This document shows positions 7,518 to 16,112 of a stretch of 39,010 bases of DNA, piece by piece. The stretch comes from Candidatus Epulonipiscioides gigas. GTDB taxonomy: Bacteria; Bacillota; Clostridia; Lachnospirales; Cellulosilyticaceae. The notes under the pieces were generated by a model. That model did not search any database. It saw only the letters and a list, made by a program, of their open reading frames with translations, and was not told the origin of the DNA. Location: NCBI GenBank assembly GCA_001983555.1, contig LJHE01000001.1, positions 15,870 through 54,879 on the forward strand, in the 5' to 3' direction. Made by a program: the position numbers and the translations under genes. Numbering within the stretch: the first letter of the stretch is position 1; every line of letters starts with the position of its first letter.

Positions 7518-9857
7518 ATGTTAAAAGTAATTCCAAAAACTTCATATGAAATAACAGACATTGTTAAAACAGATTTTGATGTTATATTTAAATCTGATAG
7601 GGGACTATTAAGATTAAAACCGCAAACTGATAAAATTATTCGTGTAACATATACTGAAAGAAGTGAATTTACACAAACACTAGGAGTCGGAATTGATACC
7701 GAAAAGACTTATACGAGCTGGTCATTAAATGAAAAAGCAAGTTATTACGTGTTGAGCACTAATTCTCTAAATATACACATAATTAAATCAACAGGGCAAA
7801 TTAAATACTTTAGTAAAAAAGGTAGTTTGCTCTTACAAGAAGCAGAGCGTGAAAGTCATCAGCTGATGGAATTTGATTCATATAAAACTGTAGTTGATAA
7901 TAATATTCAAATTGAAGAAGAAGATACTCCAGATGGCAAAAAACAAGTTATAAAAAAATCAACAACTGCTTTTGATAAAAAATTATATCGTACACGTCTT
8001 AGCTTACAGTTTCAAACAAACGAAAAAATTTATGGTTTAGGTCAAGCAGAAGAAGGTGATTTAAATCTCAGACATACTACACAATATTTGCATCAAGCTA
8101 ATCTAAAGATTGCCATTCCAATGCTCGTTTCAACATATGGATATGGTATATTGTTCTCAACAGGAAGTCCTTCTATTTTTAGTGATAGCTCATATGGCAC
8201 ATACTTTTATAGTGAAGCTGAAATTGAAATGGATTTCTATTTTATAGCTGGTGAGAAAATTGACAATATAATATCAGGCTATAGAGCTTTAACAGGTAAA
8301 GCAGTGATGTTACCACGTTGGGCTTTTGGTTTTGTACAATCTCAAGAGGCATATGAAACACAAGATGAGATATTGGAAGTTGCAAAGGGATATAGAGATA
8401 GAAATATCGGATTAGACTGCATTGTAATGGATTGGCGTTCTTGGGAAGGTGACAGTTGGGGTCAAAAAACTGTAGATAAAAATAGATTTCCAGATTTACA
8501 ATATATGACAGATAAACTTCGAGAACAAAATATTCATTTTATGATTTCAATGTGGCCAAATATGCATAATACCACTGAAAATTATAAAGAATTTGCAGAG
8601 CAAAATCTATTTTTGCCAGCTCATAATATTTATAACGCATTAGATGAAAATGCTCGAAAACTATATTTTAAACAAACAAATGAAGGGTTATTTAGTCAAG
8701 GTGTCGATTCTTTTTGGTGTGATTGTAGCGAGCCATTTTGTCCCGAATGGACTACAGGAAGTTTTAAAAGAGAACCTAGCTATAATTTTTACAGATTTTA
8801 TGAGGTTGCAAGTAAATATCTACCTGCTGAGCTCACAAATGCCTATTCCCTATTCCATGCTCGAACAATTTATGAAGGTCAAAGAGAAGTTACAGATAAA
8901 AAACGTGTGTTAAACTTAACAAGGAGCAGTTATACAGGTGGTCAAAAATATGGTGTTGTTGTATGGTCAGGTGACACATACGCTTCTTGGGAAACGCTCC
9001 AAAATCAAATAGTAGCTGGGTTAAATATGTGTGCTTCTGGACTGCCATATTGGACGTTAGATATAGGAGCTTTTTTTATTAAATATGGAGAAAAGTGGTT
9101 TTGGAAAGGCAAATATAATGATGGTCTTGCAGATTTAGGGTATAAAGAATTATTTGTTAGATGGTTTCAGTATGGTGTATTTATGCCAATGTTTAGAAGT
9201 CATGGAACAGATATTAGAAGAGAGATGTGGCTCTTTGATGATGAAGAAAACCATATGTTTTATGATGCATTAGTAAAAGCAAACAGACTTAGATATACTT
9301 TAATTCCTTATATATATTCACTTGCTGCTAAAGTATATTTTGAAGACTATACAATAATGAGACTTTTAGCATTTGATTTTGCAAATGACCCAATTGCTTG
9401 TGAAATTAAAAATGAATTTATGTTTGGAGATATTCTAGTTTGCCCAATCACAGCTCCTATGTATTATGAAAATAATTCAACACCAATTGCTAATGCTCCA
9501 AAAAATAAAGAAATTTATCTTCCTAAAGGTACTAATTGGTATAATTTTTATACTAACGAGAAATATGAAGGTGGCCAATATATTAGCATTAATATTGATA
9601 TTACAAAAATCCCATTATTTGTTCGTGAAGGAGCAATAATTCCACGCAACAACTCACTTGAAAATACTAAACAAACAGAAACAGCTAAGCTCTTTATTAA
9701 TATCTATGGAAATATTAGCTCTGAGTTTGATCTTTATCAAGACAGCGGAGATGGCTATTCCTATGAAAACGGAGATTATACTATAATAAAATTAACTTGG
9801 GACGGAAATCAACTTTCAACTAGTCACGAAATTGATTTACAAATTATAAAAAATTAA
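7518..9857 (+). CDS. GH31-family glycosidase (alpha-glucosidase/alpha-xylosidase type)
   Basis: The 779-residue protein has the GH31 layout: an N-terminal beta-sandwich, the Asn/Gly-rich segment KIYGLGQAEEGDL, a TIM barrel, and C-terminal beta domains. The catalytic nucleophile is D402 in SFWCDCSEPF and the acid/base is D486 in VVWSGDTYASW. FRSHGTDIRREMW is the usual substrate-binding region. The family releases alpha-linked glucose or xylose from non-reducing ends of oligosaccharides; the exact linkage is not readable here. There is no signal peptide, so it probably works in the cytoplasm on imported sugars. The start has AAGGAG upstream. It stands alone, without a neighbouring transporter, although a sugar-type solute-binding protein occurs at 37004-38665. 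Confidence 0.93.
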   Translation: MLKVIPKTSYEITDIVKTDFDVIFKSDRGLLRLKPQTDKIIRVTYTERSEFTQTLGVGIDTEKTYTSWSLNEKASYYVLSTNSLNIHIIKSTGQIKYFSKKGSLLLQEAERESHQLMEFDSYKTVVDNNIQIEEEDTPDGKKQVIKKSTTAFDKKLYRTRLSLQFQTNEKIYGLGQAEEGDLNLRHTTQYLHQANLKIAIPMLVSTYGYGILFSTGSPSIFSDSSYGTYFYSEAEIEMDFYFIAGEKIDNIISGYRALTGKAVMLPRWAFGFVQSQEAYETQDEILEVAKGYRDRNIGLDCIVMDWRSWEGDSWGQKTVDKNRFPDLQYMTDKLREQNIHFMISMWPNMHNTTENYKEFAEQNLFLPAHNIYNALDENARKLYFKQTNEGLFSQGVDSFWCDCSEPFCPEWTTGSFKREPSYNFYRFYEVASKYLPAELTNAYSLFHARTIYEGQREVTDKKRVLNLTRSSYTGGQKYGVVVWSGDTYASWETLQNQIVAGLNMCASGLPYWTLDIGAFFIKYGEKWFWKGKYNDGLADLGYKELFVRWFQYGVFMPMFRSHGTDIRREMWLFDDEENHMFYDALVKANRLRYTLIPYIYSLAAKVYFEDYTIMRLLAFDFANDPIACEIKNEFMFGDILVCPITAPMYYENNSTPIANAPKNKEIYLPKGTNWYNFYTNEKYEGGQYISINIDITKIPLFVREGAIIPRNNSLENTKQTETAKLFINIYGNISSEFDLYQDSGDGYSYENGDYTIIKLTWDGNQLSTSHEIDLQIIKN

Positions 9858-9910
9858 GCTCTAATACTTTATGTAAAGCTCCTAACCTATAATGAACATT
9901 GGTTCAGCTT

Positions 9911-9950
9911 ACGCAAGAAGCCCACACTTCTATAAGTGGGAGTAGTTCAC
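9911..9950 (+). mobile_element. solitary IS200/IS605-type right end
   Basis: The sequence AGAAGCCCACACTTC, TATAAGTGGGAG, TAGTTCAC has the form of the right end of IS605-group elements: a GC-rich hairpin followed by TAGTTCAC. The stem is imperfect here. No transposase coding sequence is attached, and it sits just after the GH31 gene. It resembles the copy ending at 31011. Confidence 0.6.
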
Positions 9951-9976
9951 AGGAACAATAAAATAGATAAATTTTT

Positions 9977-10000
9977 AGGGACACAGAAAATTGTGTCCCT
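9977..10000. terminator. hairpin between GH31 and DUF2085 genes
   Basis: AGGGACACA and TGTGTCCCT form a perfect 9-bp stem around a 6-base loop between converging genes. It starts three bases past the DUF2085 stop codon on the minus strand. Only short A/T runs follow, so termination strength is uncertain. Confidence 0.55.
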
Positions 10001-10002
10001 CT

Positions 10003-10371
10003 TTAATGAGAAAATAGTTGACTTAATTCAATACCTATATTAATTGAAAAAAGAGCAACCTGAATCATTATCATAACTAAACCTACACCAAATAGAAAAT
10101 CAGTAATTGCTCGCTTTATATTATTGCTTTCGTATGATGTTAGTATTTGAATACTGCCATCTATAATCATAGGTAACAGTATAAGACAAGAATAAAAAAA
10201 AGAAATTCTAATAAAAAAACTAACGATAATTGCAATTAAAATCCCTATAAGTTCACCAGTACATCTTGCACATACTGGAAATTTTTTACCTTTGTAGAAA
10301 AATGATCTATCTGCTCTTTGATGGCAACCACAAAGTATAGGCAAAAAATTTTTAAGCGTTAATTGTTCCAA
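10003..10371 (-). CDS. DUF2085 family membrane protein
   Basis: The 122-residue protein has the DUF2085 signature: CGCHQRADRSFFYKGKKFP then VCARCTGELIGI, whose cysteines and histidine suggest a metal site facing one side of the membrane. About three membrane helices follow. The family function is unknown. Translation probably starts at TTG (10371): GGGAG lies seven bases before it, inside the end of the upstream zinc-ribbon gene. The two reading frames overlap by 20 bases, which suggests translational coupling with the zinc-ribbon cluster. Confidence 0.85.
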   Translation of the reverse strand: MEQLTLKNFLPILCGCHQRADRSFFYKGKKFPVCARCTGELIGILIAIIVSFFIRISFFYSCLILLPMIIDGSIQILTSYESNNIKRAITDFLFGVGLVMIMIQVALFSINIGIELSQLFSH

Positions 10372-10651
10372 GAGTTACTCCCATCACTATAAAATAAAAA
10401 ATATAACCTACTACTGATAAAATCACAGAAATCAGAGCTCCTAAGCCTGCTTGTTTAGCAGTTCTTGGTTTTTGATCTCTCCATACAATAAAAAGTATTA
10501 ACCCAACAATCGGAATACAACACCCTAAAATCCCCCAGCCAATGTTACCATCATCTACAACCAATGCCGTATTGGATTGTGGTACGCCACATTTCGGACA
10601 AATAACTGCTTCACTATCAATTTCTTCACCACATTTATAACAAAATTTCAT
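10352..10651 (-). CDS. zinc-ribbon membrane protein (copy 3 of a tandem set)
   Basis: This 99-residue protein opens with a zinc ribbon, FCYKCGEEID then ICPKCGV (two CxxC pairs). A short linker and two membrane helices follow, separated by the positively charged turn RDQKPRTAKQAG. No function is known to me. It is the last of three neighbouring paralogues (10676-10963 and 11017-11316) that share the same zinc ribbon, the GNIGWG motif and the loop, so the set arose by tandem duplication. Its stop codon lies inside the DUF2085 gene. AGGAGG precedes the start. Confidence 0.85.
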   Translation of the reverse strand: MKFCYKCGEEIDSEAVICPKCGVPQSNTALVVDDGNIGWGILGCCIPIVGLILFIVWRDQKPRTAKQAGLGALISVILSVVGYIFYFIVMGVTLGTINA

Positions 10652-10675
10652 TTATAATTCCTCCTATTTAACATA

Positions 10676-10963
10676 TCACCATACTATTGAAAAATTAACA
10701 ACTACAAATATTGTTATTAATGCAACTATTGTTAATACAGAAATCAGAGCTCCTAAACCCGCTTTTTTAGCATTTTTCGGTTTTTCATTTTTCCAAACTA
10801 AAAAAAGTACTAACCCTGCAATTGGTACAACAAATCCTAAAAGCCCCCAACCAATATTCCCACTATCTACAGTTGATACCATATTGGATTGTTGTACGCC
10901 ACATTTCGGACAAATAACTGCTTCACTATCAATTTCTTCGCCACATTTTAAACAAAATTTCAT
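10676..10963 (-). CDS. zinc-ribbon membrane protein (copy 2 of a tandem set)
   Basis: This 95-residue paralogue of its two neighbours has the zinc ribbon FCLKCGEEID and ICPKCGV, the GNIGWGLLGF motif at the start of helix 1, the basic loop KNEKPKNAKKAG and a second helix. Copies 2 and 3 share long DNA identity around the zinc ribbon and the ALISV region, pointing to a recent duplication or gene conversion. The start is preceded by GGGAG. Function unknown; the ribbon would lie on the cytoplasmic side if the loop follows the positive-inside rule. Confidence 0.85.
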   Translation of the reverse strand: MKFCLKCGEEIDSEAVICPKCGVQQSNMVSTVDSGNIGWGLLGFVVPIAGLVLFLVWKNEKPKNAKKAGLGALISVLTIVALITIFVVVNFSIVW

Positions 10964-11016
10964 TTATGACCACTCCCATTTAAATATATTTATAAAAAAA
11001 TAATCTCAAGTGATAG

Positions 11017-11316
11017 TTAAAAAAGAGTAATAAAAAAAGTTTTAAGCTCCGAACTAAATATATCTAAAATACAAACGGCTAATAAAATTACAGAAAATAG
11101 AGCTCCTATGATTGCTTTTTTAGCATTTCTTGGTTTTTGATCTTTCCATACAAGAAAAAGTATTAACCCAACAATAGGAATACAAAACCCTAAAACTCCC
11201 CAACCAATATGCCCATCATCTACAATCAATGCCTTATTGGGTTGTTGTACGCCACACTTTGGACAAATAACTGCTTCGCTATCAATTTCATTTCCACATT
11301 TATAACAAAATTTCAT
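11017..11316 (-). CDS. zinc-ribbon membrane protein (copy 1 of a tandem set)
   Basis: This is the first and promoter-proximal member of the triplet, 99 residues long. It has the zinc ribbon FCYKCGNEID and ICPKCGV, a GHIGWG motif, a helix, the loop KDQKPRNAKKA and a second helix that differs most from the other copies. A strong promoter lies upstream. The segment containing the ribosome binding site is duplicated in tandem directly before the ATG. Function unknown. Confidence 0.85.
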   Translation of the reverse strand: MKFCYKCGNEIDSEAVICPKCGVQQPNKALIVDDGHIGWGVLGFCIPIVGLILFLVWKDQKPRNAKKAIIGALFSVILLAVCILDIFSSELKTFFITLF

Positions 11317-11349
11317 TTATAATTTCCCTTCTTTTATAATTTCCCTTCT
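11316..11349 (-). repeat. 17-bp tandem duplication covering a ribosome binding site
   Basis: TTTATAATTTCCCTTCT occurs twice head to tail (11316-11332 and 11333-11349). On the minus strand each copy contains AGAAGGGA, so the zinc-ribbon gene has two candidate ribosome binding sites in a row. Only the nearer one is at normal distance from the ATG. Confidence 0.85.
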
Positions 11350-11388
11350 TTAATATCATCATATGTAGTATTAAATTTTTATAACTAT

Positions 11389-11417
11389 ATTATAACATAT
11401 ATTTCTTGTATTGTAAA
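11389..11417 (-). promoter_or_regulatory. promoter of the zinc-ribbon/DUF2085 cluster
   Basis: On the minus strand TTTACA and TATAAT are 17 bases apart, with a TG one base before the -10 (extended -10). It points at the gene starting at 11316. Confidence 0.7.
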
Positions 11418-11513
11418 ATTATTGTAATAATTAGATCGTGTTAAGATTTATTTCTCCTTTTTTTGAATTAGACTATCTCTTATTTATATGTTAAGAAATT
11501 TTATGTTACCCCC

Positions 11514-11542
11514 TTGCTTTTTTCAAAAATATACCTTATAAT
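11514..11542 (+). promoter_or_regulatory. promoter of the rimP-nusA-infB operon
   Basis: TTGCTT (11514-11519) and TATAAT (11537-11542) are 17 bases apart. Transcription would begin near 11549, about 78 bases before rimP. Confidence 0.75.
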
Positions 11543-11568
11543 GGAAATAATTTAATAAGTTTAACATG

Positions 11569-11596
11569 AAAGAGTGGGTTAACGGCCCACTCTTTT
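11569..11596 (+). terminator. leader terminator/attenuator before rimP
   Basis: AAAGAGTGGG pairs with CCCACTCTTT around a 7-base loop, followed by TTAAT. It lies about 20 bases inside the predicted transcript and before the first gene, where a terminator would lower expression of the whole operon. In Bacillus subtilis NusA is reported to repress its own operon by stimulating such a leader terminator, and this arrangement fits that model. The T tract is short. Confidence 0.7.
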
Positions 11597-11626
11597 AATA
11601 CGTTAAGCTAAAAAGGAAGTTGACTT

Positions 11627-12088
11627 ATGAATAAAAATAATATTATAGAAGAGGTAACTTTTCTTATTACAAAGCCATTAGAACTTATTGGACTTGAACT
11701 TATTGATGTTGAATTTAAAAAGGAAGGAGCAAACTATTTTTTAAGGATTTATATTGACAAAGAAGGCGGTGTTGGTATTGATGATTGTACCACCGCAAGC
11801 CGAGCTATTGAACCAATATTAGATGAAAAAGACCCAATAAAACCTGCATATATGTTAGAAGTTAGTTCACCTGGTCTTGATAGAATTATAAAAAATGAAA
11901 AGGATTTTATTAAGTATGCAGGTAGATTAGTTGATATAAAATTATATAAAGCAGTGAATGGTAAAAAAAACTATCAAGGAGAGCTTATTAAAAAAGAGAA
12001 TGATATTGTTGAAATAAAAGTGGAAGATGAAATTAAAAGTTTCAACTTAAAAGATGTAGCAACAATACGGCTTGCTATTACTTTTTAG
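11627..12088 (+). CDS. rimP: ribosome maturation factor RimP
   Basis: RimP assists assembly of the 30S ribosomal subunit in the cytoplasm. The 153-residue length is standard. The N-terminal domain shows LELIGLELIDVEFKKEG and LRIYIDKEGGVGIDDCT, then the linker YMLEVSSPGLDR, which is the most conserved RimP motif. The C-terminal SH3-like domain follows. It is the first gene of the operon and lies 16 bases before nusA. AAGGAAG precedes the start. Confidence 0.95.
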   Translation: MNKNNIIEEVTFLITKPLELIGLELIDVEFKKEGANYFLRIYIDKEGGVGIDDCTTASRAIEPILDEKDPIKPAYMLEVSSPGLDRIIKNEKDFIKYAGRLVDIKLYKAVNGKKNYQGELIKKENDIVEIKVEDEIKSFNLKDVATIRLAITF

Positions 12089-12104
12089 AGAGGAAAAAAA
12101 TTAA

Positions 12105-13406
12105 ATGAATAAAGAATTTATGGCAGCAATAGACCAAATTGTTGAATCTAAGGGAATAGATAGGGCAAAACTTTATGAAGCAATAGTTCAATCAATTGAA
12201 GCGGCTTGCAAAAAACATTATGGGAATTTGGGCGAAGGTAAACAAATTATCAAAGTTAACATAAATGAAAAAACTGGTGTTGTAAAAGTATTTTCTACAA
12301 GAGAAGTTGTTGATGATTTGGAAGTTGAAAATAAAATTTTACAAATAGGATTAACTGATGCTCGAGAAATAACCAAAAATACTAGTATTGGTGATATGGT
12401 TGATGTTGAAATTACCCCTAAAGATTTTGGAAGAATTGCAGCAAAAAATGCAAAAAATGTTGTATTAAATAAAATTAAAGAAGCTGAAAGACAAATGGTA
12501 TATGATAAATATATCAAATCTGTAGGTGATATAGTTAGAGGTGATTTAAGCAGACAAGACAAAAATGGTTATATTGTTCAGTTAGAATTTGCAGAAGCAT
12601 CTTTACCAATGACTGAAGCTATTATTAATGAATCATTTACGGGAAATGCATATGGAGATAGAAAAAAGGCATTCTATGTGCTTGATGTAAAAGATTTTAA
12701 CCAAAATGAGCAAAAAGGAGTTAAAGTTAAATGGGAGCCACAAATAGTTGTTTCTCGAACTAGACCTGAACTTGTTAAAAAATTATTTGAAAAAGAAGTA
12801 GTTGAAATTCATGATGGAACTGTTGAAATCAAAAACGTTGCTCGAGAAGCTGGATCTAGAACAAAAATTGCCGTATATTCTAATAATCCAAATGTAGATC
12901 CCGTAGGTTCTTGTGTTGGGGAAAGAGGTTATAGAATTAATTCTGTTGTTGAAGAATTAAATGGCGAAAAGATTGATGTTGTTCAGTGGAGCGAAGATCT
13001 GATTGAATTTATTAAAAAAGCTCTTAGTCCCGCTGATGTAATTGATGTTATTATAGGGGAAAAAGATACACGAGAAGGAACCAAGAAAAATGCCATTGTA
13101 GTAGTTCCAGATGATGTTTTAAGTCTGGCTATTGGAATTAAAGGACAAAATGTGCGACTTGCTGCAAAGCTTACTGGTTGTTGGCTTGACATAAAAAGTG
13201 CATCTTCTATGAAACCTGTAGTTCCTGAAATTGCTCCAGATATAGAAGAAGATATAGATATAGAAATTAAGGAAAATATAGCAGAAGATATAGATATGGA
13301 AATTAAGGAAAATATAGCAGAAGATATAGATATGGAAATTAAGGAAAATATAGCAGAAGAAATAGATATGGAAAAAACATATGTCAACGAAATTAATACC
13401 TATTAG
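12105..13406 (+). CDS. nusA: transcription termination/antitermination factor NusA
   Basis: NusA binds RNA polymerase and modulates pausing, termination and antitermination. In order it has the polymerase-binding N-terminal domain (about 1-125), an S1 domain (about 135-200), KH1 with GSCVGERGYR and KH2 with GIKGQNVRLAAKL, ending near residue 365. The remaining C-terminus is odd: after PEIAPDIEED come three complete copies and a partial copy of a 12-residue acidic unit based on DIDMEIKENIAE. This comes from a 36-bp DNA repeat and is not part of any NusA domain I know. The gene ends inside rnpM (26-base overlap). AGAGGAAA precedes the start. Confidence 0.95.
   Translation: MNKEFMAAIDQIVESKGIDRAKLYEAIVQSIEAACKKHYGNLGEGKQIIKVNINEKTGVVKVFSTREVVDDLEVENKILQIGLTDAREITKNTSIGDMVDVEITPKDFGRIAAKNAKNVVLNKIKEAERQMVYDKYIKSVGDIVRGDLSRQDKNGYIVQLEFAEASLPMTEAIINESFTGNAYGDRKKAFYVLDVKDFNQNEQKGVKVKWEPQIVVSRTRPELVKKLFEKEVVEIHDGTVEIKNVAREAGSRTKIAVYSNNPNVDPVGSCVGERGYRINSVVEELNGEKIDVVQWSEDLIEFIKKALSPADVIDVIIGEKDTREGTKKNAIVVVPDDVLSLAIGIKGQNVRLAAKLTGCWLDIKSASSMKPVVPEIAPDIEEDIDIEIKENIAEDIDMEIKENIAEDIDMEIKENIAEEIDMEKTYVNEINTY
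13248..13373 (+). repeat. 36-bp tandem repeat inside nusA
   Basis: The 36-base unit beginning GAAGATATAGATAT occurs three times in full (13248-13283, 13284-13319, 13320-13355) with one or no base changes, followed by a half copy. The unit length is a multiple of three, so copy-number changes would keep NusA in frame. Confidence 0.9.
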
Positions 13407-13644
13407 AAAATGCATTGGTTGTGGTTTAATGAAACCTAAAGATAATTTAATTCGTGTAGTAAAAAGTAATTTAGGAGCATTTTCCGTAGATTTTACGTTA
13501 AAGAGCTCTGGCAGAGGAGCATATATTTGTAAAAATGAAACTTGTATTAATAAAGTTGTAAAAAACAAAGGTCTTGATAGAGCATTTAAAAGAAAAGTTT
13601 CAAAAGAAATTTATGAAATTTTATTAGGTGAATTAGATGAATAA
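13381..13644 (+). CDS. rnpM: RNase P modulator RnpM (YlxR)
   Basis: This 87-residue protein is the YlxR family member (DUF448) always found between nusA and infB in Gram-positive bacteria. It has the signature RKCIGCG, then LIRVV, SGRGAYICKN and ACI-like CINK, and a basic C-terminus. In B. subtilis the protein binds RNase P RNA and tunes its activity. Its start overlaps the nusA end by 26 bases and its stop overlaps the ylxQ start, consistent with tight coupling. Confidence 0.93.
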   Translation: MSTKLIPIRKCIGCGLMKPKDNLIRVVKSNLGAFSVDFTLKSSGRGAYICKNETCINKVVKNKGLDRAFKRKVSKEIYEILLGELDE

Positions 13645-13954
13645 AATATATCAACTTCTTAGCTTATCTCAAAAGGGACGAAATTTAGTTTCAGGAGAGT
13701 TTTCTGTAAAACAAGCTGTTTTAGATAATCAAGTATTTTTAGTTATTGTTTCAACAGAGGCTTCTAACAATACTAAGAAATTATTTAATGATAAATGTAA
13801 TTATAGGCATATTCCTATTAAAATATGGGGTAGAAATGAATTACTTGGAAAATGTCTTGGAAAAGAATATAGAGTTGTAATTGGTATAACTAACGAAAAA
13901 TTAGCAATAAAAATTTTAGAATTAATAGAAAATAAATTTATAAGTGATGAATGA
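13637..13954 (+). CDS. L7Ae-type ribosomal protein YlxQ
   Basis: The 105-residue protein belongs to the L7Ae/L30e/S12e group that binds kink-turn RNA. Visible features are LLSLSQKGRNLVSGEFSV near the start, a middle strand VFLVIVSTEASNNTKKL, and the C-terminal VVIGITNEKLA. It overlaps the end of rnpM by eight bases and precedes infB, the position typical of ylxQ. Confidence 0.9.
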   Translation: MNKIYQLLSLSQKGRNLVSGEFSVKQAVLDNQVFLVIVSTEASNNTKKLFNDKCNYRHIPIKIWGRNELLGKCLGKEYRVVIGITNEKLAIKILELIENKFISDE

Positions 13955-13972
13955 AAAGGACAAGGTGAATAG

Positions 13973-16096
13973 ATGTCAAAATTTAAAGCAAACAAACTCA
14001 CAAAAAATATAGGAATGAAAAGTAAAGAAATTACAAACACAAAGACTGATAAAGAAAAATCAGGAAATACTATTTCCGAAAAACCAAAATTTACACCTTC
14101 TGAAAATAAAACACAACAAACTAACATCTCCAACACAAATAAACAAAATCACCCACCAAAGCAACATAAGGTAGAAGCGCAAAAAACGCAAATTACTAAA
14201 AAACCGCAAAGTAATGATTTAAAAAAAGAAGTTACCCCAAGTCTTAACAATTTAACTAAAAAAGTAAAAAAACCTAAAAAAAATAAACGACAAGAAAAGG
14301 TAATAACTATGGAAGAAAATACAATTAATTCAGTAGCTGATGAAATAAAAGTAATTGAAGTTGGAGCAACTACAACAATAAAACAAATAGCAGACAAAAT
14401 TGGTGTATCAGCAACAGAAATAATCAAAGAAATGATGAAAAAAGGCAAGCTGATGAATATGAATCAAGAAATTGATTTTGATACAGCTATAGTTATTGGT
14501 GAAATTTTTAATGTCTTAGTTGAAAAAGAAGATGAAAGAGATTTATTAGAAGAAATTTTTGGAGCTGAAGATGATGATGAATCTAAATTAGTGGAAAGAC
14601 CTCCTGTTGTCGTTGTTATGGGACATGTTGACCATGGTAAAACTTCTTTATTAGATGCAATTCGTTCTACAAATGTAACTACAGGAGAAGCTGGCGGAAT
14701 TACTCAACATATAGGAGCTTCAGCTGTTACTTTAAATGGCAAAAAAATAACTTTTTTAGATACACCAGGTCATGAAGCTTTTACTGCTATGCGAATGAGA
14801 GGAGCTCAAGTTACAGATATTGCAATTCTTGTTGTAGCCGCTGATGACGGTGTTATGCCTCAAACTATTGAAGCAATAAACCATGCAAAAGCAGCTAATG
14901 TTCAAATTATTGTTGCTGTAAATAAGATTGATAAACCAGGAGCAAATCCTGATCGTGTAAAACAAGAACTTGCAGAACATGGTCTTTTGGTAGAAGAATG
15001 GGGCGGGCAAACAATTTGTGTGCATGTTTCAGCTCTAAAAAAAGAAGGAATTGACAATTTATTGGAAATGATTTTATTAGTTGCTGAAATGTCAGATTTA
15101 AAAGCAAATCCTAATGGAAAAGCACGTGGAACAGTTATAGAAGCTGAACTTGATAAAGGCAGAGGTCCTGTTGCAACTGTTTTAGTTCAGAATGGAACTT
15201 TAAAAATTGGAGACCCTATAGTTGTAGGTGAAACTTATGGCAGAATTAGAGCTATGAATAACTACAAAGGTAAGCCAGTTAAAAAAGCTACACCATCCAC
15301 TGCGGTTGAAATCCTTGGTCTATCAGAGGTTCCAATTGGTGGAGATATGTTTTATATTGCTAATAATGATAAGCAAGCAAGACAAGTTGCAGAAAAGGTT
15401 AAAGCGCAAGGAAGAGAAAAAATGGTTATTAATACTCCACAAAAAGTTTCTCTCGATGATTTATATAGTCAAATTCAAGAAGGTCAAGTTAAAGAACTTA
15501 ATCTTATTGTAAAAGCTGATGTTCAAGGTTCTGTTGAAGCAGTTAAATCAAGTCTTGAAAAACTTTCAACAGAAGCTGTACGTGTTAGAACTATTCATGG
15601 TGGGGTTGGTGCTATAACCGAGTCAGATGTAACTTTGGCATCTGCATCTGGAGCTATTATAATCGGCTTTAATGTAAGACCCGATCAAACTTCTATTTCT
15701 GTGGCACAAAAAGAAAAAGTTGATATAAGACTTTATAGAATAATTTATAAAGCCATTGAAGATATTGAATCTGCTATGAAAGGTATGCTTGATCCTGAAT
15801 ATCAAGAAGTTGTTATTGGTCATGTCGAAATCAGGCAAACATTTAAAGTTTCAGGAATAGGAACAATTGGTGGTGCCTATGTAAAAGATGGTAAAATTAC
15901 CCGTGGAGCAGGTGTTAGAGTTGTAAGAGATGGTATTGTTGTTTATGAAGGAGCACTTGATTCTTTAAAAAGATTTAAAGATGATGCAAAAGAAGTTGCT
16001 ACAGGTTATGAATGTGGTATAACCATTGAAAAATATAATGACATTAAAGAAGGCGATATTGTTGAAGCTTTTGTAATGGAAGAAATAAAAAGATAG
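13973..16096 (+). CDS. infB: translation initiation factor IF-2
   Basis: IF-2 is the GTPase that brings initiator tRNA to the 30S subunit and joins the subunits. The 707 residues comprise a Lys/Asn/Thr-rich unstructured N-terminus (to about 120), the IF2_N domain with [20 protein letters not shown], and the G domain. The latter has GHVDHGKTS (G1, residues 217-225), DTPGHEAF (G3) and [12 protein letters not shown] (G4). Domains II, III and IV follow to the C-terminus. AAGGTGA precedes the start. It lies centrally in the operon, between ylxQ and rbfA. Confidence 0.97.
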   Translation: MSKFKANKLTKNIGMKSKEITNTKTDKEKSGNTISEKPKFTPSENKTQQTNISNTNKQNHPPKQHKVEAQKTQITKKPQSNDLKKEVTPSLNNLTKKVKKPKKNKRQEKVITMEENTINSVADEIKVIEVGATTTIKQIADKIGVSATEIIKEMMKKGKLMNMNQEIDFDTAIVIGEIFNVLVEKEDERDLLEEIFGAEDDDESKLVERPPVVVVMGHVDHGKTSLLDAIRSTNVTTGEAGGITQHIGASAVTLNGKKITFLDTPGHEAFTAMRMRGAQVTDIAILVVAADDGVMPQTIEAINHAKAANVQIIVAVNKIDKPGANPDRVKQELAEHGLLVEEWGGQTICVHVSALKKEGIDNLLEMILLVAEMSDLKANPNGKARGTVIEAELDKGRGPVATVLVQNGTLKIGDPIVVGETYGRIRAMNNYKGKPVKKATPSTAVEILGLSEVPIGGDMFYIANNDKQARQVAEKVKAQGREKMVINTPQKVSLDDLYSQIQEGQVKELNLIVKADVQGSVEAVKSSLEKLSTEAVRVRTIHGGVGAITESDVTLASASGAIIIGFNVRPDQTSISVAQKEKVDIRLYRIIYKAIEDIESAMKGMLDPEYQEVVIGHVEIRQTFKVSGIGTIGGAYVKDGKITRGAGVRVVRDGIVVYEGALDSLKRFKDDAKEVATGYECGITIEKYNDIKEGDIVEAFVMEEIKR

Positions 16097-16112
16097 AGAA
16101 GGGAAAAACGTT

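Noticed and set aside
13248-13373. CRISPR-like array
   Set aside because: The repeats are contiguous without spacers and lie in a coding frame.
12983-13568. Long open frames antisense to the end of nusA
   Set aside because: They mirror the 36-bp repeat and AT-rich coding strand of nusA and lack ribosome binding sites.
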